Of a stretch of DNA of 17,011 nt, positions 1 to 7,621 are shown piece after piece. The translations under genes and the position numbers were made by a program. The DNA is from Ramlibacter sp. (GTDB taxonomy: Bacteria; Pseudomonadota; Gammaproteobacteria; Burkholderiales; Burkholderiaceae_C), in NCBI GenBank assembly GCA_021156245.1, contig JAJNBO010000007.1, positions 1-17,011 of the forward strand. Reading direction: 5' to 3'. Position 1 is the stretch's first letter. Every line of letters begins with the position of its first letter. The notes beneath the pieces are model-generated. The model was not told where the DNA came from. It ran no database searches and saw only the letters and a program-made list of their open reading frames with translations.

Positions 1-1086
1 GGTGTTGCAGCCCACGAAGCCCGCGGGTGCGAGCAGGCGCGCGCACGCGTCCAGCTCGTTCTCGAACTCGCGGCCCAGGCGCAGGCGCGTGGCGACGCAG
101 TCGAACACGAAGCCCGCGGCCGGCTTCGCGCCGGCCAGGGCCTTCAGCGCGTTGCCGGTCGCCTGGCGCGCCGCCTGCACCGCCGAGGCCGAGGTGGTCT
201 TCATGATGCTGACCACCGACCCTTCGGGAACGGCCGCCGCGCACAGGATGGAGCCGTCGTCCTGCACGGCCAGGGGCACGCGCAGCCGGTAGCTCTCGCC
301 GCTCTTGATCCCGATGACGTTGTGCAGGAAGAAGGGCAGCGCCTCCTTCAGGTTCAGGCGCTGGCCGGAGAGCTCCGCATGCTCCTGGAAGGCGTGCACC
401 GCAGGCGCGCCGTTGAGGCTGATGAGCCGGTTGCCCACCGCCTCCGTGACGCGCATGCCGGCGCCCGCCGGCTCCCAGCCGTGCGCGACGCCCACGCCGA
501 CGGGTCGCGCCGACAGGATTTCCAGGGCCACCACGGCGTCCGTGTGCGCCTGCCGGCCGGCGAAGACGTGCGTCTTGCTGAAGCGCCCGTCATCGCCGGC
601 GCCGCCGCCGAAGAAGCGATAGTTGCCTGCGGTCTTGAGCGTGAGTTCCTCCACCAGGGGATCGGTGTGGCCAGCCAGCGCATCCGTCATGACCAGGGCG
701 CTGCGATGCGGCAGCGAATGGTCCTTGAGCCCTTCGAAGCCGCGCAGCAGCTCCCCAGCAGCCGCCCGCACGTCGTGCTGCACGCCGGTGCCCAGCCCGA
801 CGGAAAACTTCATCGAGTCGGAGCGCAGTGCGATGGCGGACACCTGCCCTTCGCCGCGTGATCCCTGGGTGAATTCGCCGGCGGCCGAAGCACCGGTGAT
901 CACCTCCGTGCCGGAGGCGTCAGCCAGCGCGCCGAGCAGGTCGTGGTAGTCGTGCTGCGACGAAGCGAAAACGACCACGGCGTCGGGGGCCGCGCCGTGG
1001 AAGGCGGCGCGCATGGCCTGTCCGAGCTCGCGCCCGGCTTCGCGGCTGTCGGCCTGCTGCGTGATTGCGGTGTGGGCTTGCGTCAT
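1..1086 (-). CDS. FIST domain signal-sensing protein (3' end cut by window edge)
   Basis: The reading frame runs from an ATG at 1086 through the left edge without a stop, so 362 residues are visible and the C-terminus is missing. FIST proteins are predicted small-ligand (possibly amino-acid) sensors that often accompany signal transduction; this one has no output domain in the visible part. Seen: an N-terminal FIST-type region with GASAAGEF (about residues 65-72), the glycine/aspartate motif FGGGAGDD (159-166), a FIST_C region from about 222, and the late motif VFDCVATRLRLG (327-338). The visible end, GFVGCNT, suggests only a few tens of residues are lost. No signal peptide or membrane helix is apparent, so it is probably cytoplasmic. 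A strong GGAGGA ribosome site just upstream supports the start. The gene is divergent from the regulator at 1187, across 100 bp. Family assignment is fairly sure; the ligand is unknown. Confidence 0.85.
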   Translation of the reverse strand, partial: MTQAHTAITQQADSREAGRELGQAMRAAFHGAAPDAVVVFASSQHDYHDLLGALADASGTEVITGASAAGEFTQGSRGEGQVSAIALRSDSMKFSVGLGTGVQHDVRAAAGELLRGFEGLKDHSLPHRSALVMTDALAGHTDPLVEELTLKTAGNYRFFGGGAGDDGRFSKTHVFAGRQAHTDAVVALEILSARPVGVGVAHGWEPAGAGMRVTEAVGNRLISLNGAPAVHAFQEHAELSGQRLNLKEALPFFLHNVIGIKSGESYRLRVPLAVQDDGSILCAAAVPEGSVVSIMKTTSASAVQAARQATGNALKALAGAKPAAGFVFDCVATRLRLGREFENELDACARLLAPAGFVGCNT

Positions 1087-1186
1087 CGATTCCTCCGTGG
1101 CCGCACAGTGTGTGTCGAAGAAATCCGACAAGCTGTAGGACGCCACCTCATCAGGCCGCGGGAAACACCTCGGCCATACTCGGCGC

Positions 1187-2284
1187 ATGCGGAAAGTGGA
1201 ACTCTCGTATGCCTTCGGCGCGGAGCGGCAGGACGACTGGGTGCGCAACGCGCTCATGGACCTGTTGCATGCCGTGCAGGAACAGGGCTCCATCTCCGGC
1301 GCCGCACGCCAGCTCGGGCTGTCGTACCGCCATGTCTGGGGCGAACTGCGCCGCTGGGAGGCGAAGCTCGGCCACCCGCTCATCGTCTGGGAGCGCGGCC
1401 AGCACGCGCGCCTCGCGCCGCTGGGAGAAAAGTTGCTGTGGGCCGAACGGCAGGCGCAAGCCCGCCTCGCCCCGCAGATCGAGGCGCTGCGGGCCGACCT
1501 GGAACGCGCTTTCGCCGTGGCGTTCGATGAGAGCGCGCAGGTGCTCACCCTGTTCGCAAGCCACGACGACGGACTGTCGCTGCTGCGGGACTTCGCCGTG
1601 CGGCGGGCCGGCCTGCACCTGGACGTGCGCTTCTGCGGCAGCGTCGATGCGATCGCCGCGCTGAATGCAGGGCGGTGTACGGTGGCCGGTTTCCACAGCT
1701 CGGAGCAGCCGGGGCTGGGCAGCGAGACGCAGCGCAGTTACCAGCCGCTGCTGCAGCCCGGACGCCACAAGCTGGTCGGCTTCGCGGAGCGCAGCCAGGG
1801 ACTGATGGTCGCGCCGGGCAATCCGTTGCGGCTCGTGTCCATGGGCGAAGTGGCGCGGCGCCGTGCCCGCTTCGTCAACCGCGCGCCGGGCAGCGGGACG
1901 CGCCTGCTCTGGGACGAGCTGCTCGCGCGCGAACAGCTCAGGCCGGCAGACATCGCCGGTCACGAACGCCAGGAGCCTTCGCATGCCGCGGTCGCGCAGG
2001 CCGTGGCGTCCGGGAGCGCGGACGCGGGGCTGGGCATCGAAGCCGCGGCGCGGGCGCGGGGCCTCGATTTCGTGCCGCTGCTGCAGGAGCGGTATTACCT
2101 CGTGTGCCTGAAGGACACCCTGGAGCAGCCCCCGATGCTCGCGCTGCGGGGGGTACTGGAAAGCAGCGAATGGCAGCAGGCGCTGTCCGCGCTGCCAGGG
2201 TATGCGCCGTGGAAGAGCGGCGAGGTCCTGAGCCTCAAGGCGCAATTGCCCTGGTGGGACCTGCCGCCGAAGAAGCGGAGGTGA
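1187..2284 (+). CDS. ModE/LysR-type HTH transcriptional regulator with PBP-like ligand-binding domain
   Basis: A 365-residue one-component regulator. Residues about 20-85 form a ModE/LysR-type winged helix-turn-helix (QEQGSISGAARQLGLSYRHV, then VWGELRRWEAKLG and a wing around RGQHARLAPLGEKLL). Residues about 118-345 resemble the type-2 periplasmic-binding-protein fold found after ModE-like HTHs (PBP-like domain family), with typical pieces such as NRAPGSGTRLLWDELL and ASGSADAGLGIEAAARARGLDFVPL. It should bind DNA as a dimer and sense a small ligand, perhaps an oxyanion or organic acid; the ligand cannot be read from sequence. The ATG at 1187 has no clear Shine-Dalgarno site, and a CATACT box lies only 6 nt before it, so a leaderless or very short-leader transcript is possible. 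It is divergent from the FIST gene, a common layout for a regulator and its target. It ends in TGA before a REP-like hairpin. Confidence 0.85.
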   Translation: MRKVELSYAFGAERQDDWVRNALMDLLHAVQEQGSISGAARQLGLSYRHVWGELRRWEAKLGHPLIVWERGQHARLAPLGEKLLWAERQAQARLAPQIEALRADLERAFAVAFDESAQVLTLFASHDDGLSLLRDFAVRRAGLHLDVRFCGSVDAIAALNAGRCTVAGFHSSEQPGLGSETQRSYQPLLQPGRHKLVGFAERSQGLMVAPGNPLRLVSMGEVARRRARFVNRAPGSGTRLLWDELLAREQLRPADIAGHERQEPSHAAVAQAVASGSADAGLGIEAAARARGLDFVPLLQERYYLVCLKDTLEQPPMLALRGVLESSEWQQALSALPGYAPWKSGEVLSLKAQLPWWDLPPKKRR

Positions 2285-2296
2285 TCTGGGGAACTC

Positions 2297-2383
2297 GCTG
2301 GGGTTCGCCTTCGGGCTCACCGCCAGCCTACGAATGAGCAGCGTGTCCGTAGGCCGGCGGTGAGCCCGCAGGCGAACCCCGGC
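2297..2383. repeat. REP-like palindromic element, copy 1 (near-perfect long hairpin)
   Basis: Two 33-nt arms at 2300-2332 and 2348-2380 are complementary at 31 of 33 positions around a 15-nt loop; the complementarity extends to 2297/2383 with one more mismatch. It lies between the convergent ends of the regulator (stop 2284) and the EgtB-like gene, and its right edge touches that gene's TAG stop codon. A related element with an almost identical left arm is at 11619-11702. In this position it can act as a bidirectional terminator or mRNA 3'-end stabiliser. Repetitive extragenic palindromes of this kind are known in many proteobacteria; no transposase is nearby. Confidence 0.85.
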
Positions 2384-3633
2384 TAGAGCGCGCAAGTGCG
2401 GAAGCCAACGAAGCCGTCGTCCCGCTCGGGTAACGCCCACCCCCGCGCCTTGGGATGCTTCATGCGCGCCCGCGTCGCGAAGGAGGCCCCGCGCTGCACG
2501 CGCGCGACGCCGAAGACGGACTGCGCACCGAGCTCGGCGTGCGCGGCCCAGGGCGCGGGTCCGTAGCCGGGCCAGGGCCGCAGCGTGCCCGCGGTCCACT
2601 CGCGCACGTCGCCCCAGCAAAAGCCCTGGCGCGCGGCGTGCGTCGCGGCGATCTCCCACTCCGCTTCCGTCGGCAGGCGGCGGTCCGCCCAGCGCGCCCA
2701 GGCGTCCGCCTCCCACCAGGCCACGTGCAGCACCGGCTGGCTGCCGGACATGCGCGTGGCCTTGCCGAACATCGTCTGCAGCACGGCGCCGCTGGCCACC
2801 CCGATCTGTTCGACGTGGCGCGGGCCGCGGCGGCCTTCGCCCTGCGACTCGTGCTGCAGCCAGGCCCAGCCCTCGGGGTGCCAGAGTTCCTGCCGGTCAT
2901 AGCCACCATCGTCGATGAACTCGACGAACTGGGCCCAGCTCACCGGCTGCGCGTCGATCTCGAACTCCGGCACGGGCAAGGATGCGCGACCGCGCTCCAC
3001 GTCGAGCGCGAACCCCGCCTCCGACCATCCCAGGGTCCACTGTGTCGCCGGCAGCAGCACCGGGGCACGGGGCGCCACGGCCGGCGGCAGGGCCAGCCCC
3101 AGCGGCACGCCGGCGGCCTGGGCCAGCATCGCGAGCTCTTCGCCGCGCCAGTCCTCGTGCCAGAGCGCCATGCGGTGGAAGTACAGCGCGTCGTCGGTGT
3201 CCGCCGTGTGATCGAGCAGGTCCAGCGTGATCTCGAGCGTTTCGAGCAGGTAGGCGCGTACGGCCGCAAGCTCGGGCAACGGCAGGCTGCCGCGCTCCGC
3301 GATCGGCGTGAGCGCGGGATCGAACCAGGCGTCCGCATTCGGCTCCACGGAGGCGGTGCGTACCCCGTCACGCGGGCAGCCCGGGCCCAGGGCGCGCTGG
3401 GGATTGCGGGCGATCCAGTATTCCGCCAGCCAGCCGACGTGGCCGGCCAGCCACAGGGGCGGCGGCAGGTGGCGCGTGGGCGCCGGCATCGCGAGGGTCG
3501 GCCCGAGCACGGATTCGAGTCGTCCGAGCACGTGCAGCGTGTGGTTGCGCGCGTCCATCAGCGCCACGGACAGGCGGTCGCGGCTGGCGCGGCGCATGTC
3601 CGGGGCATCGGCGGCAGTGGGCGCGAGGGTCAT
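2383..3633 (-). CDS. EgtB/SenA-like SUMF1-family non-heme iron enzyme (sulfoxide/selenoneine synthase family)
   Basis: A 416-residue protein with a DinB-like N-terminal half and a formylglycine-generating-enzyme-type (FGE-sulfatase/SUMF1) C-terminal half, the EgtB architecture. EgtB joins a sulfur donor to hercynine; SenA does the same with selenosugar in selenoneine synthesis. Seen: MDARNHTL (26-33), GHVGW with H65 as probable first iron ligand, WHEDWRGEE (158-166), then the FGE part with VSWAQFVEFIDDGGYDR (231-247), RLPTEAEWEIAA (319-330), GDVREWTAG (341-349) and the terminal GFVGFRTCAL. The C-terminus and WHED region remind me of Burkholderiales SenA, but no senB or senC is adjacent, so the substrate is unsettled. 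Odd: the HX3H iron motif reads H159-E-D-W-R163, so the last His is Arg. The start at 3633 is chosen by family length; GTG 3699 (438 residues) is an in-frame alternative, and neither has a strong ribosome site. Confidence 0.78.
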   Translation of the reverse strand: MTLAPTAADAPDMRRASRDRLSVALMDARNHTLHVLGRLESVLGPTLAMPAPTRHLPPPLWLAGHVGWLAEYWIARNPQRALGPGCPRDGVRTASVEPNADAWFDPALTPIAERGSLPLPELAAVRAYLLETLEITLDLLDHTADTDDALYFHRMALWHEDWRGEELAMLAQAAGVPLGLALPPAVAPRAPVLLPATQWTLGWSEAGFALDVERGRASLPVPEFEIDAQPVSWAQFVEFIDDGGYDRQELWHPEGWAWLQHESQGEGRRGPRHVEQIGVASGAVLQTMFGKATRMSGSQPVLHVAWWEADAWARWADRRLPTEAEWEIAATHAARQGFCWGDVREWTAGTLRPWPGYGPAPWAAHAELGAQSVFGVARVQRGASFATRARMKHPKARGWALPERDDGFVGFRTCAL

Positions 3634-3799
3634 GAGGCAGAAGCATGCCAGTCCGTCGACCCGGTACAAACACCGATAACACGCCAGCTCGGGTGTCACG
3701 ATGCTGTCAGGTTGGCCGGAGGGCGCTTTCTAGAATTTCCTTCTTACTCTACCCGACAGAAGCGGGGCGGCGTGCCCGCACCCGACGGAGACATTTCCC

Positions 3800-4396
3800 A
3801 TGCGTGGATTATTGAAGTTCTCGAACGCCGTCGACTGGCTGAACGCACAGGTCGGCAAATGGGTGATCTGGCTGATCCTGGGCTCCACGGTCATCAGCGC
3901 CGTGAACGCCCTGGTCCGCAAGATCTTCAACACCAGTTCCAACGCGTACCTCGAGGTGCAGTGGTACCTGTTCGCCGGCGCCTTCCTGCTGGCCGCCGGC
4001 TACACCCTGCTCCACGGCGAGCACGTGAAGATCGACGTGATCTCCAGCCGCTTCAGCAAGCGCACGCAGATCTGGATCGACGTCTTCGGCTTCGTGTTCT
4101 TCCTGCTGCCGGTCTGCCTGGTCATCCTTTACTACGGCATCCCGTTCTTCCTCCAGGGCTTCCGCTCCGGTGAAGTTTCGTCCAACGCGGGCGGCCTGAT
4201 CCGCTGGCCGGTGTACATCCTGATGCCCATCGGCTTCGCGCTGTTGCTGCTGCAGGGCCTGTCCGAGCTGGTCAAGCGCCTTGCCTTCCTGAAAGGCCTC
4301 ATCCCGGACCCGACCCTGAAAGTCGTCGCGAAGACGCCCGAGGAGGAACTGGCCGAGGAACTGCGCCGCCAGGCCGAAGCGCAGGGGCGCATCTAG
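3800..4396 (+). CDS. dctQ: TRAP transporter small permease subunit (DctQ)
   Basis: A 198-residue inner-membrane protein, the small permease of a tripartite ATP-independent periplasmic (TRAP) transporter, which drives solute import with a sodium or proton gradient together with DctM and a periplasmic DctP. Four hydrophobic segments are visible (about residues 20-37, 53-70, 92-112 and 137-157). The conserved DctQ stretch WYLFAGAFLLAAGYTLLHG is followed by EHVKIDV. The C-terminal 30 residues are charged and probably cytoplasmic. GGAGA lies 8-13 nt before the ATG. A TAGAAT box at 3731-3736 could be a -10 element, but no good -35 stands at the right distance. The gene is 26 nt upstream of dctM, so the two are an operon. 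The sequence type matches the FcbT2/TakQ-like group that pairs with long DctM proteins. The transported acid is unknown. Confidence 0.93.
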   Translation: MRGLLKFSNAVDWLNAQVGKWVIWLILGSTVISAVNALVRKIFNTSSNAYLEVQWYLFAGAFLLAAGYTLLHGEHVKIDVISSRFSKRTQIWIDVFGFVFFLLPVCLVILYYGIPFFLQGFRSGEVSSNAGGLIRWPVYILMPIGFALLLLQGLSELVKRLAFLKGLIPDPTLKVVAKTPEEELAEELRRQAEAQGRI

Positions 4397-4408
4397 AGCG
4401 CGCCGTAC

Positions 4409-4416
4409 AGAGGAGA
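4409..4416 (+). promoter_or_regulatory. Ribosome binding site of dctM
   Basis: AGAGGAGA ends 6 nt before the ATG at 4423 and is near-complementary to the 16S rRNA 3' end. It fixes the dctM start at the first of two consecutive ATG codons. Confidence 0.75.
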
Positions 4417-4422
4417 ACAACA

Positions 4423-6168
4423 ATGATGCAGTTCATCGCGCAGAACCTCGCCCCGATCATGTTCGTGGGCCTGTTCGTCTTCCTGCTGCTCGGCTTCCCC
4501 GTGGCGTTCAGCCTCGGGGCCTGCGGCCTCTTCTTCGGCTTCATCGGCATCGAGATGGGCGTGCTGCCCACGTCGCTGCTGCAGGCGCTGCCGCTGCGGA
4601 TCTTCGGCATCATGCAGAACGAGACGCTGCTGGCGATCCCGTTCTTCACGCTCATGGGCCTGATCCTCGAGCGCAGCGGCATGGCCGAGGACCTGCTGGA
4701 CACCATCGGCCAATTGTTCGGGCCTGTCCGCGGCGGCCTGGCGTTCGCCGTGATCTTCGTCGGCGCGCTGCTCGCCGCAACGACCGGCGTGGTCGCGGCC
4801 TCGGTGATCTCCATGGGCCTGATCTCCCTGCCGATCATGCTGCGCTACGGCTATGACCGCCGGCTCGCCTCCGGCGTGATCGCCGCCTCCGGAACGCTGG
4901 CTCAGATCATCCCGCCGTCGCTGGTGCTGATCGTGCTGGCCGACCAGCTGGGCCGCAGCGTCGGCGACATGTACAAGGGCGCGTTCGTCCCCGGCTTCGT
5001 GCTGACGGGCATGTACGCGCTGTACGTGGTCATCCTCGCCGTCTTCAAGCCGAAATGGGTTCCCGCGTTGCCTCTGGAAGCGCGCACCATCCGCGAGGAC
5101 AGCGGCAAGGCGGGCCTGCCGTCGCTGCTCGTGCTGACGATCATCTCGACCGCGCTGGCCGTGGCCCTGGGCAAGAACTGGGCGCAGGTGGTGAGCTGGT
5201 GGCGCGGCGAGGTGGTCACCTCGGTGCCCACGGACGAAACCATCGTCGTCTCCATGTGCGCCGGCGTGCTGTTCGCCTTCCTGGTCGCCATGGTGAACAA
5301 GGTCACGCGGCTCGGCCTGCTCTCGCGCATGGCCGAACGCGTCACCTTCGTCCTGATCCCCCCGCTGCTCCTGATCTTCCTGGTGCTGGGCACCATCTTC
5401 CTGGGCATCGCCACGCCCACCGAGGGGGGCGCCATGGGCGCACTGGGCGCGGCGATCATGGCGATCGTGCGCGGCCGCCTGAGCATGAGCCTGCTCAAGC
5501 AGGCCCTGAACACGACCACCAAGCTGTCCTGCTTCGTGGTGTTCATCCTGATCGGCGCCACCATCTTCAGCCTGAGCTTCCAGGGCGTCGACGGCCCGCG
5601 CTGGGTCGAGCACCTGCTGACCGGGCTTCCGGGAGGCCAGCTCGGCTTCCTGATCGTGGTGAACATCCTGATCTTCGTGCTGGCGTTCTTCCTCGACTTC
5701 TTCGAGCTGTCCTTCATCGTGGTGCCGCTGCTGGCCCCGGTGGCGGAGAAGCTGGGCATCGACCTGGTGTGGTTCGGCGTGCTGCTCGCGGTGAACATGC
5801 AGACCTCGTTCATGCACCCGCCGTTCGGCTTTGCGCTGTTCTACCTGCGCAGCGTCGCGCCCGACAAGGCCTACATCGACCGCGTGACACGCAAGGAGAT
5901 CCTCCCCGTGACCACGGGGCAGATCTACTGGGGCGCCGTGCCCTTCGTCGTCATCCAGATCATCATGGTCGGCCTGATCATCGCGTTCCCGGGCATCGTC
6001 TCGCACGACAAGATCGAGAAGATCGACCTGGACAAGGTGAAGATCGAGATGCCCGCCGACATGGGGATGCCCGATCCCTTCGCGGCGCCGGGCAGCCAGC
6101 CGCCGGGCGCTGCCGACAAGGCGGCCGCGGAAGAGCAGCAGAAGATCGACGACCTGTTCAAGAAGTAG
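4423..6168 (+). CDS. dctM: TRAP transporter large permease subunit, extended type (DctM)
   Basis: A 581-residue polytopic inner-membrane protein, the transport channel of a TRAP system. It belongs to the long DctM type (FcbT3/TakM-like; ordinary DctM is about 430 residues). Seen: N-terminal FLLLGFPVAFSLGACGLFFG, the conserved MQNETLLAIPFFTLMGLILE, GALLAATTGVVAASVISMG, LASGVIAASGTLAQIIPPS and, in the second half, GIATPTEGGAMGALGAAI and NMQTSFMHPPFGFALFYL. The extra length comes from an insert at about residues 215-310, holding two more hydrophobic segments around a loop with WWRGEVV, and from a hydrophilic tail of about 55 residues after the last helix (rich in D, K, P, A), probably cytoplasmic. 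It is cotranscribed with dctQ. No binding-protein gene is adjacent. It converges on the enolase-superfamily gene with 43 bp between the stops. Confidence 0.95.
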   Translation: MMQFIAQNLAPIMFVGLFVFLLLGFPVAFSLGACGLFFGFIGIEMGVLPTSLLQALPLRIFGIMQNETLLAIPFFTLMGLILERSGMAEDLLDTIGQLFGPVRGGLAFAVIFVGALLAATTGVVAASVISMGLISLPIMLRYGYDRRLASGVIAASGTLAQIIPPSLVLIVLADQLGRSVGDMYKGAFVPGFVLTGMYALYVVILAVFKPKWVPALPLEARTIREDSGKAGLPSLLVLTIISTALAVALGKNWAQVVSWWRGEVVTSVPTDETIVVSMCAGVLFAFLVAMVNKVTRLGLLSRMAERVTFVLIPPLLLIFLVLGTIFLGIATPTEGGAMGALGAAIMAIVRGRLSMSLLKQALNTTTKLSCFVVFILIGATIFSLSFQGVDGPRWVEHLLTGLPGGQLGFLIVVNILIFVLAFFLDFFELSFIVVPLLAPVAEKLGIDLVWFGVLLAVNMQTSFMHPPFGFALFYLRSVAPDKAYIDRVTRKEILPVTTGQIYWGAVPFVVIQIIMVGLIIAFPGIVSHDKIEKIDLDKVKIEMPADMGMPDPFAAPGSQPPGAADKAAAEEQQKIDDLFKK

Positions 6169-6176
6169 TGATCGAT

Positions 6177-6204
6177 GGCGGGTTGCGCGAACGCGCACCC
6201 CGCC
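6177..6204. terminator. Hairpin between convergent dctM and enolase-superfamily genes
   Basis: Arms GGCGGGTTGCGC (6177-6188) and GCGCACCCCGCC (6193-6204) pair at 11 of 12 positions around a GAAC loop. It occupies most of the 43-bp gap between two convergent stops, so it probably ends transcription from both sides. No U-run follows on either strand, so efficiency is uncertain. Confidence 0.55.
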
Positions 6205-6211
6205 AACCTTG

Positions 6212-7621
6212 TCACAACGTCCGCATCGCCCCGAAATCCGGCATCGCTCCGCTCGCGAATCTGGGCGTATCCAGCGACCCCAGCCGGATCTCCCCGTCGC
6301 GGATGCGCAGGCGCACCGCCCCATGGCTGTGCTCGTACACGTCCGGGTGGGCGCGCAGGAAGGCCTGCTGCTCCGCCTGCGGCAGGGCATCCATGCCGTT
6401 GACGTAGTGGTGGCCGTTGCGCTCCACGTGCGTGATGCCCAGCAGGTTCACCAGCGCCAGGTCCTGCTGCACCGACAACCCGGCTTGCGTGGTCAGGTCC
6501 TCCGCGGACATGAAGTAGCGCTGGCCGCCCTCTTCGCGGTTCCACGCGGCGCAGCGTGCGGCATTGAGCAGCGACTTGTAGACGCCCTTGCAAGTCTTGG
6601 AGGAGACGCCCGCGTACCCGTGCGAGCGCGCTTGCACGAAGCTTTGCAACTCGCCATCGGATTCATCCACGATGACCGGCCGCCCGAGTTCGGCCGCACG
6701 CAGGTCGACCTGCAGCGCGAGCTTGCGCGCGATCGGCTGCTCGATGAACAGGATGGAGTCCCACAGGCGGCGCAAGGCGGGCTGCACCTGGATGGCGCGC
6801 ACCAGTTCCTGCACGCCTTCCGCGCTTTCGTACTGCTCGTTGCCATCCAGTGACGCGAAGTACGGCTGCGGGGAGCGGTCGAGGACGGCGGCGATGGCCA
6901 GCAGGCGCTGCACGTCGGCCTCCACCTTGCCGGCGACCTTCAGCTTGAAGTAGCGATGCCCGTAGAACTGCACCACCTCTTCCAGCGTTTCAGGCAGGCC
7001 GTCGCCGACACGCGTGGCCTGGTCCGCGGCGGTGATCGCATCCACCAGGCCCACGGTATGGCGTGCATGCATGCGCTCGGCCGGCCGCAGGTTCGACAGG
7101 AAGCCGTCGAAATGCAGCGCCGCGAACTGGGGATGCGCCGGTCCGAGGCCTGCCAGGTTGGACTGCATGGCCGCATAGAAGGAAAGCCCGCGCGCCCGGC
7201 ACAGGGCGTCGAGCACCGCGCGATCCACCAGCGCCGGGCCGTAGCTCGCGAGCAGTGGGTTGAAGCCACGCGCAGCCGCGGCATTGGCGTGGGCGTCGTG
7301 GTGGCGCGCGAAGTGGCCGAACGCGCTGGCGGGCGTCCGGTCGGACAGGTAGGCGTCGCGCGCCATGCGCAACACCGCGCGCAGCTGGTCGAAGTTGTCC
7401 TCGTTCGTCAGCGTGAGGTCCTTGTCGAACCACTTGGGCGCCATCAGTTCGGCAGCCGCGCCCCACGCGGTGGCGCCATCGGGCAGCGCGACCTGCACGC
7501 GCGCGAAGGCCTGCGGCGCCTCCGTCAGCGTCACCACGCCGAAGCGGAACGGCATGCGCAGCTTCACCGGGCGCTCGTAGAGCTCGATGGTGAGGATGGC
7601 CAGGAGGGGAGCTTCAGCCAT
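6212..7621 (-). CDS. Enolase-superfamily enzyme, mandelate racemase/muconate lactonizing (MLE) type
   Basis: A 469-residue cytoplasmic enzyme of the group that abstracts the alpha-proton of a carboxylate with Mg2+ help (dehydratases, cycloisomerases, racemases). Seen: the KxK base motif in YFKLKVAG (K226, K228), metal ligands in SLDGNEQY (D259), LFIEQPI (E294) and VIVDESDGE (D319 or D322), and a second-side lysine in SSKTCKG (K342/K345). The spacing between these fits the MLE/MR pattern. It is about 100 residues longer than usual, with an enlarged N-terminal region around residues 60-215 and a C-terminal tail after 410. The start at 7621 is chosen because it overlaps the upstream gene by 8 nt (ATGGCTGA), giving translational coupling; an in-frame start at 7687 would lie inside the upstream gene. 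It is the last gene of the tct operon. The substrate is unknown, probably a sugar acid or lactone related to what TctC binds. Confidence 0.88.
   Translation of the reverse strand: MAEAPLLAILTIELYERPVKLRMPFRFGVVTLTEAPQAFARVQVALPDGATAWGAAAELMAPKWFDKDLTLTNEDNFDQLRAVLRMARDAYLSDRTPASAFGHFARHHDAHANAAAARGFNPLLASYGPALVDRAVLDALCRARGLSFYAAMQSNLAGLGPAHPQFAALHFDGFLSNLRPAERMHARHTVGLVDAITAADQATRVGDGLPETLEEVVQFYGHRYFKLKVAGKVEADVQRLLAIAAVLDRSPQPYFASLDGNEQYESAEGVQELVRAIQVQPALRRLWDSILFIEQPIARKLALQVDLRAAELGRPVIVDESDGELQSFVQARSHGYAGVSSKTCKGVYKSLLNAARCAAWNREEGGQRYFMSAEDLTTQAGLSVQQDLALVNLLGITHVERNGHHYVNGMDALPQAEQQAFLRAHPDVYEHSHGAVRLRIRDGEIRLGSLDTPRFASGAMPDFGAMRTL

Noticed and set aside
3712..3736. TTGGCC ... TAGAAT upstream of dctQ as a sigma-70 or sigma-54 promoter
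   Set aside because: The spacing is 13 nt, too short for sigma-70, and the GG/GC spacing is off by one for sigma-54. Only the TAGAAT box remains suggestive.
2455..4173. Plus-strand open frame (572 codons) across the EgtB-like gene and dctQ
   Set aside because: It overlaps two real genes in other frames and shows no recognisable domain.
4393..6390. Long minus-strand open frame (665 codons) over dctM
   Set aside because: It is antisense to an unmistakable DctM, has a low-complexity His/Asp/Gln-rich translation with no domain, and results from G/C-biased third positions.
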